From Chlorogloeopsis sp. ULAP01 (lineage in GTDB: Bacteria > Cyanobacteriota > Cyanobacteriia > Cyanobacteriales > Nostocaceae), in assembly GCF_030381805.1 (NCBI RefSeq), contig NZ_JAUDRH010000017.1, forward strand, positions 171,202 to 235,201: a stretch of 64,000 bases of DNA, read 5' to 3'. Position 1 is the stretch's first letter. The number at the start of each line of letters is the position of its first letter. The notes under the pieces are model-generated. The model was not told the origin of the DNA, ran no database searches, and saw only the letters and a program-made list of their open reading frames with translations. Both the position numbers and the translations under genes were made by a program. Positions 35,559 through 43,589 of this stretch are shown here, piece by piece.

Positions 35559-36722
35559 ATGAGACTTTTACTAGTAGAAGATGACGAGTGCATTGCGGAT
35601 ACTCTAGAAAAGATCCTTGGGAATCACCATTATGTTGTCGATATTGCAAATGATGGAGAATTGGGCTGGGAGCTTGTAGAAGCTTTCAACTATGACTTAA
35701 TTTTATTGGATGTGATGCTACCGAAGTTGGACGGTATTCAGCTTTGTCAAAGGTTACGTTCTCATAATTATCAGGCTCCTGTGCTGCTATTAACAGCGCA
35801 AAATTCTAGCACTCATAAAGTGATGGGATTAGATGCTGGAGCGGATGATTATCTTGTTAAACCTTTTGATATGTCAGAATTATTAGCTCGAATTCGGGTT
35901 TTATTGCGACGGCGGAATTCACCTATCCAAACGGTTTTGGAATGGGAAAACCTGCGTCTCGATCCTAGTAAATGTGAAGTTAGTTATAACACTAATCTCC
36001 TCAATTTAACTCCCAAGGAATATCGTTTGCTAGAGCTTTTTCTTCGCAACGGACATCAAGTTTTTAGCCGCAGCGACATTTTAGAACACTTGTGGGCCAC
36101 AGAAGAAGCCCCCCAAGAGGATACAGTTACGGCTCATATCAAAGGTTTGCGTCAAAAACTTAAACAAGCAGGAGCGGAAAGTGATTTTATTGAAACGGTG
36201 TATGGTTTAGGTTATCGCTTGAAAGTATTTACATCTTCTCAAAAATTGTCACAAAAGACAAAAGAAAATCACAGATTAAATGGCGCGAAATCGAATACAA
36301 AACAACAGGCAGGAGATTTATGTTATGAGACTCAAGATTTACATAATGGTATACAACAAACAAAAGCAGCCTTAACTAAATTATGGGAGAAGCTAAAAGT
36401 TAAGAGTTGCGATCGCATCATGATTTTAGAGCAAGCCACCGCAGCATTACTAGAAAACAACCTGGGAGACGAATTAAGACAAAAAGCACAACAAGCAGCA
36501 CATAAACTGGCGGGAGCTTTGGGCATCTTTGGTTTTAGCAAAGGTTCGCGTTTGGCTTTTGAAGTTGAACTGATGTTGCGATCGCAAATGAGCATTAATC
36601 AAAATCAAGTGCTACATTTGTGCGATTTGGTTATAGCCTTGAAGCAAGAAATACAGCAGCCTGCGTTTGCAGAACTAGAGAAAATACTTCGCCATGATGT
36701 TTTAGATGATGCCATCGAATAA
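35559..36722 (+). CDS. rfpB: FaRLiP response regulator with DNA-binding and HPt domains (RfpB)
   Basis: A 387-residue protein: a receiver domain (1-115; acidic pocket Glu7/Asp8/Asp9, phospho-acceptor Asp51 in LLDVMLP, Lys101 in KPF), an OmpR-type winged helix (about 125-225; LTPKEYRLLELFLRN, TAHIKGLRQKLKQ, ETVYGLGYRL), a polar linker and a C-terminal HPt domain (about 265-385) with His315 in AAHKLAGALGIFGF. RfpB is the transcriptional activator of FaRLiP. As I recall, published RfpB has a second receiver at its C-terminus; none is present here. Its end overlaps the rfpA start by 17 bp, so the two are co-translated. Confidence 0.9.
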   Translation: MRLLLVEDDECIADTLEKILGNHHYVVDIANDGELGWELVEAFNYDLILLDVMLPKLDGIQLCQRLRSHNYQAPVLLLTAQNSSTHKVMGLDAGADDYLVKPFDMSELLARIRVLLRRRNSPIQTVLEWENLRLDPSKCEVSYNTNLLNLTPKEYRLLELFLRNGHQVFSRSDILEHLWATEEAPQEDTVTAHIKGLRQKLKQAGAESDFIETVYGLGYRLKVFTSSQKLSQKTKENHRLNGAKSNTKQQAGDLCYETQDLHNGIQQTKAALTKLWEKLKVKSCDRIMILEQATAALLENNLGDELRQKAQQAAHKLAGALGIFGFSKGSRLAFEVELMLRSQMSINQNQVLHLCDLVIALKQEIQQPAFAELEKILRHDVLDDAIE

Positions 36723-39375
36723 TCCCCATTCAAAGGCGTTAAATGACACTAGCAATGCTGGTGAAAAGCAAATCACTTCCTTGGAAGTTTTGCTACATCG
36801 GATGATGAATCGCATTCGTCAATCTGTAGAATTGCCAGCAATACTGTCAGTAACTGTTGCCGAAATCCGTGGATTTTTGGAGACTGACCGCGTTAAAATA
36901 TATCGATTTGATACAGATGGTAGTGGTGAAGTTGTAGCAGAGTCTGTGAACGAAGAACGCTTACCATCCTTGTTAGGGCAACACTTCCCGGCTGAGGATA
37001 TCCCATCTGAAGCTCGTGAGTTATTTGTGTTGGCTCGTCAGCGTTCAATTGTAGATGTAGCAGCGCAACAAATTGGACTGAGTCCGGTTCCAGAAGCTGA
37101 AGAATCTATCGAACTCAAACATGACATTCGGTTTCGAGCAGTAGATTCTTGTCATGTAAAATACCTCACCTCAATGGGAGTGCAATCTTCTTTAGTTGTG
37201 CCAATTTTGCATCGTGAGCATTTATGGGGTTTGTTAGTTTCCCATCATAGTTTGCCACGTCAAGTCACAGAGCAAGAATTACAGGTAGTGCAGCTAGTAG
37301 CAGATCAATTATCAATAGCGATCGCTCAAGCCATCCTCTTAGAGCAAAGCCGCCTTCAAGCCCAACAAGAAGCCACAATTAATCGTGTTGCCAAGCTGCT
37401 ACACTCTATGACTGAGATGCAACTGCAACAAGCACTAGAGTTAACTGTATCAGCCCTACAAGGTGCGGGCGGCAGAATTTGTATCACACCCCAAAACCCT
37501 GCTGAGAAAACACAGTTGTTCACTACTGGTAAACAGCCGATTTCTGCTGTTAAAGACAACAACAAGAGAAAGGAACAAGCACAACAAAGGGAAGCAATCA
37601 ATTCTTCATCTTTTCCCGCTTCTCCAGTTCCCGATTTCCTCGAAGAACATCCTAGCTGGCGAGAATGGTTAAGAATGGAAGCAACTGCTGCAGAGGGAAA
37701 GCAAGTTTGGGCTGTTGATGATTTGTATCAAGCGGCACTGCAATCAGATTTAGCGCAGATGTTTTTGGGGGCTGGAATTCGCAGTTTACTGATTATTGGC
37801 TTGCAGTATCGACAGCATTTTTTGGGTTACTTAAGTATTTTTCGTGATGAAATTGACATAGAAACTATCTGGGCGCGACGACCAGACCGCAACGATCAAA
37901 GACATCTGTATCCGATTATATCCTTTGAGACATGGCGAGAATTGAAGCGGGGTCAAGCCCAACCATGGCAAGCCACAGAAATTGAACTTGCCCAAGCTTT
38001 GGCTAGCCACTTTGCCATGGCAATTCATCAATATCAACTGTATCAGCAAGTTCATGCTCTCAATGCTGACTTGCAGTGCGATATCGAAGAGCGCAAGCAG
38101 GCTGAGAAAAAAATTTCTGCATTGAATGCCGAATTAGAGCAACGAGTCCACGAACGAACAGCAGAGTTACGAAGAGCCAATCGGCGATTGTTGCAAGAAA
38201 TTAGCGAACGAGAACGCGCACTTCGCGATCGCAAGCAAACACAAGCCTCACTAGAACGCCTCAGTCGGCAAAGCGAGTTAATTTTAAATTCAGCTGGCGA
38301 GGGAATTTACGGTTTAAATTGTCAGGGCAAAATCACTTTCGTCAATCCAGCAGCAGCAAGAATGCTGGGATATACAGTCAAAGAACTAATTAATCTGTTT
38401 ATGCACGAAATTGTTAAGCATTCTCGACCCGACGGTATCCGTTATTTTTTTGAAGACAATCCCATCTATGCCACCTTACAAGATGGGACAGTACAACATA
38501 TTACTGACGATATATTTTACCGTCGCGATGGCTCAAAATTTCCAGTCGAGTATGTCTCTACACCGATTCGAGAACAAAAAACAATTGTCGGTGCTGTAGT
38601 TATTTTTAAGGATATTACCGAACGACAAATAATAGAACGGATGAAGGATGAATTTGTCTCTGTTGTTAGCCATGAATTGCGAACACCTCTAACTTCAATT
38701 CGCAGTGCTTTAGGTTTGTTGGCGCGAGGTTCCTTAAACAATCAACCCGAAAAAAGTCAGCGGATGTTAGAAATTGCCTTTGATAACACCAACCGTTTAG
38801 TGCGTTTGATCAATGACATCCTTGATATTGAGCGCATCAATTCAGGCAAAGTGACGATGCACAAACAGACTTGTAACGCCGCAGACTTGATGATTCAGGC
38901 TGTGGATGAAATGCGAGCAATGGCTGAGAAAGCAGAAATTCATCTAGAACTGACACCAGCATCGGTGCAATTATGGGCAGATCCAGACCGCATCATCCAG
39001 ACAATTACTAACTTACTCAGCAACGCCATTAAATTTTCGCCTCCAGGTAGCACTGTATGGCTGAGTGTTGAACTTCAACAAGAAGGAGAAGAGAGGAAAG
39101 CGGGGGGTGGGGAAGAAAATAAATTTACTACTTCTGCTAGCTCCTATTTGTTATTCCAAATCAAAGACCAAGGGCGAGGTATTCCTGAAGATAAACTAGA
39201 GACAATTTTTGACCGCTTTCAGCAAGTCGATGCTTCTAACTCTCGTCATCAAGGCGGTACTGGTTTGGGATTGGCGATTTGTCGCAGTATCATCCAACAG
39301 CATGGAGGCAAAATCTGGGCAGAGAGCAGTTTAGGGAAGGGTAGCACCTTCTATTTCACCTTACCTATTAGTTAG
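36706..39375 (+). CDS. rfpA: Knotless phytochrome histidine kinase (RfpA)
   Basis: An 889-residue sensor kinase: an N-terminal bilin-binding GAF domain (about 25-210) with the DIP motif (Asp98-Pro100 in FPAEDIPSEA) and a Cys-His pair at 149-150 (DSCHVKYLTSMG), a PHY-like domain (about 215-450), a coiled coil, a PAS domain (about 530-650), then HisKA (SHELRTPLTSIRSALG) and HATPase (NLLSNAIKFSPPGS, GTGLGLAICRSII). There is no N-terminal PAS knot. The PHY tongue motif usually PRxSF reads PIISF here. RfpA senses far-red light and controls FaRLiP. A Gly/Glu-rich low-complexity stretch lies in the ATPase domain. Confidence 0.93.
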   Translation: MMPSNNPHSKALNDTSNAGEKQITSLEVLLHRMMNRIRQSVELPAILSVTVAEIRGFLETDRVKIYRFDTDGSGEVVAESVNEERLPSLLGQHFPAEDIPSEARELFVLARQRSIVDVAAQQIGLSPVPEAEESIELKHDIRFRAVDSCHVKYLTSMGVQSSLVVPILHREHLWGLLVSHHSLPRQVTEQELQVVQLVADQLSIAIAQAILLEQSRLQAQQEATINRVAKLLHSMTEMQLQQALELTVSALQGAGGRICITPQNPAEKTQLFTTGKQPISAVKDNNKRKEQAQQREAINSSSFPASPVPDFLEEHPSWREWLRMEATAAEGKQVWAVDDLYQAALQSDLAQMFLGAGIRSLLIIGLQYRQHFLGYLSIFRDEIDIETIWARRPDRNDQRHLYPIISFETWRELKRGQAQPWQATEIELAQALASHFAMAIHQYQLYQQVHALNADLQCDIEERKQAEKKISALNAELEQRVHERTAELRRANRRLLQEISERERALRDRKQTQASLERLSRQSELILNSAGEGIYGLNCQGKITFVNPAAARMLGYTVKELINLFMHEIVKHSRPDGIRYFFEDNPIYATLQDGTVQHITDDIFYRRDGSKFPVEYVSTPIREQKTIVGAVVIFKDITERQIIERMKDEFVSVVSHELRTPLTSIRSALGLLARGSLNNQPEKSQRMLEIAFDNTNRLVRLINDILDIERINSGKVTMHKQTCNAADLMIQAVDEMRAMAEKAEIHLELTPASVQLWADPDRIIQTITNLLSNAIKFSPPGSTVWLSVELQQEGEERKAGGGEENKFTTSASSYLLFQIKDQGRGIPEDKLETIFDRFQQVDASNSRHQGGTGLGLAICRSIIQQHGGKIWAESSLGKGSTFYFTLPIS

Positions 39376-39467
39376 CGATTAGTAGTTAAATGATCGGCTT
39401 TTCTTCAACATGGATTTTTTTGAATAAACGCATACCTATTTATTCAGACTGGTTTTATCATGGTTGT

Positions 39468-40649
39468 ATGCTGAATCTAACTTATGAGTACAAGCTCATT
39501 CCCACCGACGCGCAACGCGAAACACTAGACCTTTGGCTAAAGATTTGTTGCAAGGTTTACAACTTTGCGTTACGTGAGCGAAAGGATTGGGGTAATTCTC
39601 GTAAGTGCGAACTCAATTCGTGCAGTATCAAGCACGAGTATATTATTTCTCCTGATACACCACGACCAACCTTTGCGCGGCAATGCAAGTCATTAGCTCA
39701 AGCAAAGAAGAAATCTCCTGAATTAAAACTGCCTCACACCCATGTATTGCAGCAAGTGCTACGGCAATTAGAAGCGACGTTTGTTGCGATGTGGGAACGT
39801 GGGCATGGATTCCCTCGCTTCAAGAAGCGGATGCGCTCCATAGTGTTTCCTCAATTGAACTTGGAGGTGATGCGCAGAGATGACGGGAACGATGAAGTCA
39901 ACCTACCTAAGATTGGGTGGGTAAAACTGCATCTATCGCGTTCTATTCCTGAAGGGTTTGAAGTCAAGCAAATTCGTGTTGTCAAAAGAGCGTCTGGATA
40001 CTACGCCATGCTCACTTTGCAGCTTGATGTTGATGTGCCTCAACCTTCACCTTCTGGGCATGGATTGGGAATTGATTTAGGGCTGGGACATTTTTTAGCA
40101 ACTTCCGATGGACAATTGATTGCTAGACCTCGATTTTTTGTGGATGGGCAACGCAAGCTGAAATTGCTGCAGCGTCAACTGAAGCGTAAAAACAAGGGTT
40201 CCAGGAAATCGCATCAATTGCAACACCGGATTGCCAAACACCACGAATACATCTCGAATACACGTAAAGACTTTCATTTTAAAACTGCCCATCAATTGTG
40301 CGATCGCGCTGGAATGATATTTGCTGAAGATTTGAACCTGAAAGCAATGTCAGCCGGGATACTATGCAAACACACGCTTGATGCAGGGTTTGGGCAGTTC
40401 CTCAGTATTCTCAGCCATGTTTGTTTGAAGCGAGATAAGTTCTTTGCCAAAGTGGATGCAAATGGGACGAGTCAAACCTGCCCACGGTGTCAAACACATA
40501 CTGGTAAGAAATTATTGTCAGAGCGTGTTCACAAATGCCCTGAATGCGGGTATGAAACCAATCGAGATGTAGCTGCTGCTCAGGTAGTTTTGCAACGTGG
40601 GTATACAGCGGTGGGGCACATCGCAGTGAATTTTGGGGAGGGCAAGTAG
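39468..40649 (+). CDS. tnpB: TnpB RNA-guided nuclease (IS200/IS605, IS1341 type)
   Basis: A 393-residue protein from the ATG at 39468 (MLNLTYEYKLIPTDAQ); an upstream in-frame start is unlikely. It has the RuvC residues Asp in GIDLGLGHF, Glu in IFAEDLNL and Asp in TNRDVAAAQ, and the zinc finger CPRC...CPECG, so it looks catalytically intact. No tnpA is near. It is inserted between rfpA (stop 93 bp upstream) and rfpC (start 2 bases after its stop), on the same strand. Right-end sequences typical of these elements are not visible between tnpB and rfpC; any guide RNA would have to overlap the tnpB 3' end and the rfpC 5' end. Confidence 0.92.
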   Translation: MLNLTYEYKLIPTDAQRETLDLWLKICCKVYNFALRERKDWGNSRKCELNSCSIKHEYIISPDTPRPTFARQCKSLAQAKKKSPELKLPHTHVLQQVLRQLEATFVAMWERGHGFPRFKKRMRSIVFPQLNLEVMRRDDGNDEVNLPKIGWVKLHLSRSIPEGFEVKQIRVVKRASGYYAMLTLQLDVDVPQPSPSGHGLGIDLGLGHFLATSDGQLIARPRFFVDGQRKLKLLQRQLKRKNKGSRKSHQLQHRIAKHHEYISNTRKDFHFKTAHQLCDRAGMIFAEDLNLKAMSAGILCKHTLDAGFGQFLSILSHVCLKRDKFFAKVDANGTSQTCPRCQTHTGKKLLSERVHKCPECGYETNRDVAAAQVVLQRGYTAVGHIAVNFGEGK

Positions 40650-40650
40650 C

Positions 40651-41082
40651 ATGAGTTATCCCGATGAACCAAGAATCCCCGATCCAATCGGACGAGGAGT
40701 TGTCAAAAAACGTATTTTGATTATTGATGATGAACAGGATATCCGAGAAACTACACAGATGTGTTTGGAGATAGCTGGCGAATGGGAAGTTCTAACAGCA
40801 GTTTCCGGTAGAGAAGGTTTAATCAAAGCTGCTGCCGAACAACCTGATGTCATTCTCTTAGATGTAATGATGCCAGATATGGATGGGTTGACAACCTTGC
40901 AAAACCTCCAGAAAAATCCTCAAACTAAGAATATTCCGGTAATTTTGCTCACAGCAAAAGCACAAGCTGCCGAACAACGTCAGTTTACTCAACTCAAGAT
41001 CGCGGCAGTCATTACCAAGCCCTACGATCCTTTTACCTTATCCGATCAAGTGCTACAGGCATTGGTTGGTAAGTCGGTGTGA
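40651..41082 (+). CDS. rfpC: CheY-like FaRLiP response regulator (RfpC)
   Basis: A 143-residue single receiver domain: ILIIDDEQD acidic pocket, phospho-acceptor Asp in VILLDVMMPDMDG, Thr in VILLTAKA and Lys in VITKPYD. In FaRLiP, RfpC carries phosphate between RfpA and RfpB. The start used is the ATG at 40651, one base after the tnpB stop. The roughly 22 residues before the first beta strand (SYPDEPRIPDPIGRGV) are not part of the receiver fold and may be encoded by DNA brought in with the tnpB element. Confidence 0.9.
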   Translation: MSYPDEPRIPDPIGRGVVKKRILIIDDEQDIRETTQMCLEIAGEWEVLTAVSGREGLIKAAAEQPDVILLDVMMPDMDGLTTLQNLQKNPQTKNIPVILLTAKAQAAEQRQFTQLKIAAVITKPYDPFTLSDQVLQALVGKSV

Positions 41083-41143
41083 GTTTATTGCGTGTAGTAG
41101 CTAGTAACGTTGCCAACCTTCCTGACGTCGGAAACTGCACCCG

Positions 41144-42619
41144 TTACATCACACTGTTTCGAGCGATTACTTCTCGATAGAACGATGCGCTTAATTTCGG
41201 CGTGCGTTTCAGCGTCGTATAATCCACATAGATCGCTCCGAAGCGTTGGGCGTAACCAGCAACCCACTCAAAGTTGTCCAGCAAACTCCAGAGGAAATAG
41301 CCGCGCACGGGCGCTCCTTCAGAGGTTGCACGTTGCAGTTGCGTCAAGTAACTACGCAAGAACATAATGCGATCGCTATCATATACTTGGCCGTCTTTAG
41401 CCACTTCGTCGCTGGTAGCGCATCCATTCTCGGTGATGTAAATTTCCTTCACATTCCACAGTTTCTGCAAAAGACGTGGTGCCCAATATAGCGTTTCCGG
41501 GCCGAGCCGATGCCAGGACGAAACCATTCGTGGGTGAGATTTGTTGAACGGAAGGGATTGATAACCAGGAGGTTTGTTACTAGCACTGATGTAATAATCC
41601 GGCGTATAGATATTGATGCCGACGAAATCTATCGGGGAAGCGATGGCTTTCAAGTCTTCGGAGGTGAATTTGGGTGCATCCGCTCCTGCCGCTTTGAGAT
41701 ACGCATCGGTATAACGACCTTCTAGCATGGCGGTCAAATAACCTGCATTCAGCTCGCGCATGGCAATCTCGGTCGCCTTGATATGTTCTGGTGTCTCAAT
41801 GATGGGTACGACAGCGAAGATGTTTTCTGCTGGCCCCACTTTGGTTCCCCGACGCGCCTTGGCGCGAATCGCCTGAACTGCGAGACCATGGGCGAGAATT
41901 GCATGATGCCTAACCTGATTCAATCGGGCAGGCGGCAGTTTAAATCCTGGTGCGAGGATGCCGGATTCGTGTCCCCGATCTACGAACGTGCGGATTTCGT
42001 TGAGTGTGAAAAAGCGTTGGACGCGATCGCTCAGTTTTTCGGTGACGTAACCCGCGTAATCGGCAAACGCCAGAGCAGTTTCGCGAGATTCCCAACCACC
42101 ATATCGCTCTTGCAAAGTCTGAGGCAAATCCCAGTGATAGAGGGACGGAAATGGTTCGATACCGTTGGCGAGTAGTTCATCTACGAGACGATTGTAAAAA
42201 TCGAGACCCTTTGGATTCACCTTGCCCCTGCCCTCTGGGAATATACGGGGCCAGGCGATGGAAAAGCGGTACGCCTTCGTCCCCATCGCCTTCATCAACT
42301 GCACGTCTTCTTTGTACCGATGATAGTGGTCTACGGCAACATCCGCGTTACTTCCATCAAATATCTTGCCAGGTGTGTGTGCAAACCGATCCCAAATAGA
42401 TACGCCGCGACCATCTTCCTTAACAGCGCCTTCAATCTGGTAGGCTGAGGTAGCGGTTCCCCAGACAAATCCTTTCGGAAAACTGCGGGCGTCGTTTGCA
42501 GTGGCAGGTTTGGGCTTTACAGTCTTTAATACCCCGCTCCCTTCCTCACCCGCCACTTTCACTGGAATTGCGGCGGCTAAACCGCCCAACGCAGTCTGCA
42601 TCAGTTGCCGCCTATTCAT
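41144..42619 (-). CDS. GH1 beta-glucosidase with Tat-like signal
   Basis: A 491-residue family 1 glycoside hydrolase. The N-terminus has a twin-arginine-like signal (NRRQLMQTALGGLAAAIP), so export in folded form is likely. The GH1 landmarks are FPKGFVWGTATSAYQIEG, YHWDLPQ, the acid/base Glu in FFTLNEI (usually NEP; Pro is replaced by Ile) and the nucleophile Glu in IYITENG. The C-terminal SLLDNFEWVAGY is standard. It hydrolyses beta-glucosides; natural substrate unknown. It is GC-richer than the FaRLiP genes that surround it and is on the opposite strand, suggesting later insertion. Confidence 0.9.
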   Translation of the reverse strand: MNRRQLMQTALGGLAAAIPVKVAGEEGSGVLKTVKPKPATANDARSFPKGFVWGTATSAYQIEGAVKEDGRGVSIWDRFAHTPGKIFDGSNADVAVDHYHRYKEDVQLMKAMGTKAYRFSIAWPRIFPEGRGKVNPKGLDFYNRLVDELLANGIEPFPSLYHWDLPQTLQERYGGWESRETALAFADYAGYVTEKLSDRVQRFFTLNEIRTFVDRGHESGILAPGFKLPPARLNQVRHHAILAHGLAVQAIRAKARRGTKVGPAENIFAVVPIIETPEHIKATEIAMRELNAGYLTAMLEGRYTDAYLKAAGADAPKFTSEDLKAIASPIDFVGINIYTPDYYISASNKPPGYQSLPFNKSHPRMVSSWHRLGPETLYWAPRLLQKLWNVKEIYITENGCATSDEVAKDGQVYDSDRIMFLRSYLTQLQRATSEGAPVRGYFLWSLLDNFEWVAGYAQRFGAIYVDYTTLKRTPKLSASFYREVIARNSVM

Positions 42620-42807
42620 AAAAACATCTCCTGTGCATAACTTACCTGAAGTTTGGTATCAGATTTAGGTGCTAATGTTATGTTGCAATCAATGTTGTCA
42701 ATAGTCTCAGTGATTACAAAGTATTCTCGGTACTTACCCTGTATAAGCAGATGTTTTGTTATACACTTAGTTGCAACGTGGAAATCCTGAAATTCTAACG
42801 GGGTCAT
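42616..42807 (-). CDS. Small hypothetical protein upstream of the beta-glucosidase
   Basis: A 63-residue frame from the ATG at 42807 (MTPLEFQDFHVATKCITKH) that overlaps the beta-glucosidase start by 4 bases, as coupled genes do. No recognised domain; it may instead be the leftover C-terminus of an older gene. Weak support. Confidence 0.3.
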   Translation of the reverse strand: MTPLEFQDFHVATKCITKHLLIQGKYREYFVITETIDNIDCNITLAPKSDTKLQVSYAQEMFL

Positions 42808-42928
42808 GTTTTTTGTCTCCAACGAGTAAAAACTTTTAATTGCAGACCCAACCATTTATTGTACAGATTTTGGCAAGGTTGGTGTGAAACTAAATTTCTA
42901 TAGGTAAATGCTCCAAAAGGCTGACTCT

Positions 42929-42961
42929 CTTCATTGATTATTCAGATTTTTTGCCTACTCT
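42929..42961 (+). promoter_or_regulatory. Candidate FaRLiP promoter motif upstream of the extra receiver gene
   Basis: CTTCAT, 5 nt, ATTCAG (4 of 6 matches to CTTCAT), 10 nt, TACTCT. Spacing is identical to the motifs before chlF and psaA2, and the 10-nt spacer is likewise T-rich. The gene start follows 60 bp later. Confidence 0.45.
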
Positions 42962-43021
42962 ACAAGAAGCTGGAATTGTATATCTGCCAGCTAATTTGAG
43001 GCAGAAAGGTAAATCTTAGCA

Positions 43022-43405
43022 GTGATAACCCGGCGCATTTTACTAATTGAAAATGAAAACGTTATTCGGGAGTTAACCCAGCTTTGCTTAGAAACAGAGG
43101 CAGGTTGGGAAGTGCTGACAACAGCATCCAGTTATGAAGCGATTGTTAAAACTGAGACAGAGAAACTCGATGTCATCCTCATGGATGTGGACGCATTCGT
43201 CTGCGAACAGGATTTATCTGTAACCTTGCAACAGTTGCAGAGCAACCCTGTAACCTATCATATCCCTGTAATTTTATTAACAACGTTAGTGAATGGAGAG
43301 ATATCCCAGATGGTAAAACTTGGGGTGAGGGCTGCGATCGCTAAACCTTTTGATTTAATGACTCTGGCTCAACAAGTAGCTGAAATACTAAATTGGAAAT
43401 ATTAA
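43022..43405 (+). CDS. Degenerate RfpC-like receiver protein
   Basis: A 127-residue receiver domain from a GTG at 43022. It resembles RfpC in order and length (RRILLIENENVIRELTQLCLE versus KRILIIDDEQD...). The phospho-acceptor Asp is kept (VILMDVDAF), as are Thr (VILLTT) and Lys (IAKPFD), but the acidic pocket Asp-Asp is replaced by Glu-Asn, which should weaken Mg binding and phosphorylation. It lies just before psaA2 on the same strand and has its own copy of the shared promoter motif. Likely an rfpC duplicate acting as a modulator or pseudo-receiver. Confidence 0.75.
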   Translation: MITRRILLIENENVIRELTQLCLETEAGWEVLTTASSYEAIVKTETEKLDVILMDVDAFVCEQDLSVTLQQLQSNPVTYHIPVILLTTLVNGEISQMVKLGVRAAIAKPFDLMTLAQQVAEILNWKY

Positions 43406-43435
43406 AAATGTAATATTTTGTTAAAAACTAGCTTC

Positions 43436-43468
43436 CTTCATCAGTTCTTCATTTTTTTTGCTTATTCT
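43436..43468 (+). promoter_or_regulatory. Candidate FaRLiP promoter motif upstream of psaA2
   Basis: CTTCAT, 5 nt, CTTCAT, 10 nt, TATTCT: an exact direct repeat with an 11-bp period, and the T-rich spacer and -10-like hexamer at the same distance as in front of chlF. The psaA2 start follows about 121 bp after the hexamer. Confidence 0.55.
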
Positions 43469-43589
43469 CTACTCCAAGGGTTATGTAGCTAATAGTTAAT
43501 CCCCCAACGAACAACTAACAACAAACTTAAATACAACTACTTTGAGTAGAGCAAAGTTCTCATTTCTTTAATAGAAGAGGGAGAGTTCA

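Noticed and set aside
41783..42175. 130-codon plus-strand frame opposite the beta-glucosidase
   Set aside because: Shadow of the GH1 gene, whose catalytic motifs are complete.
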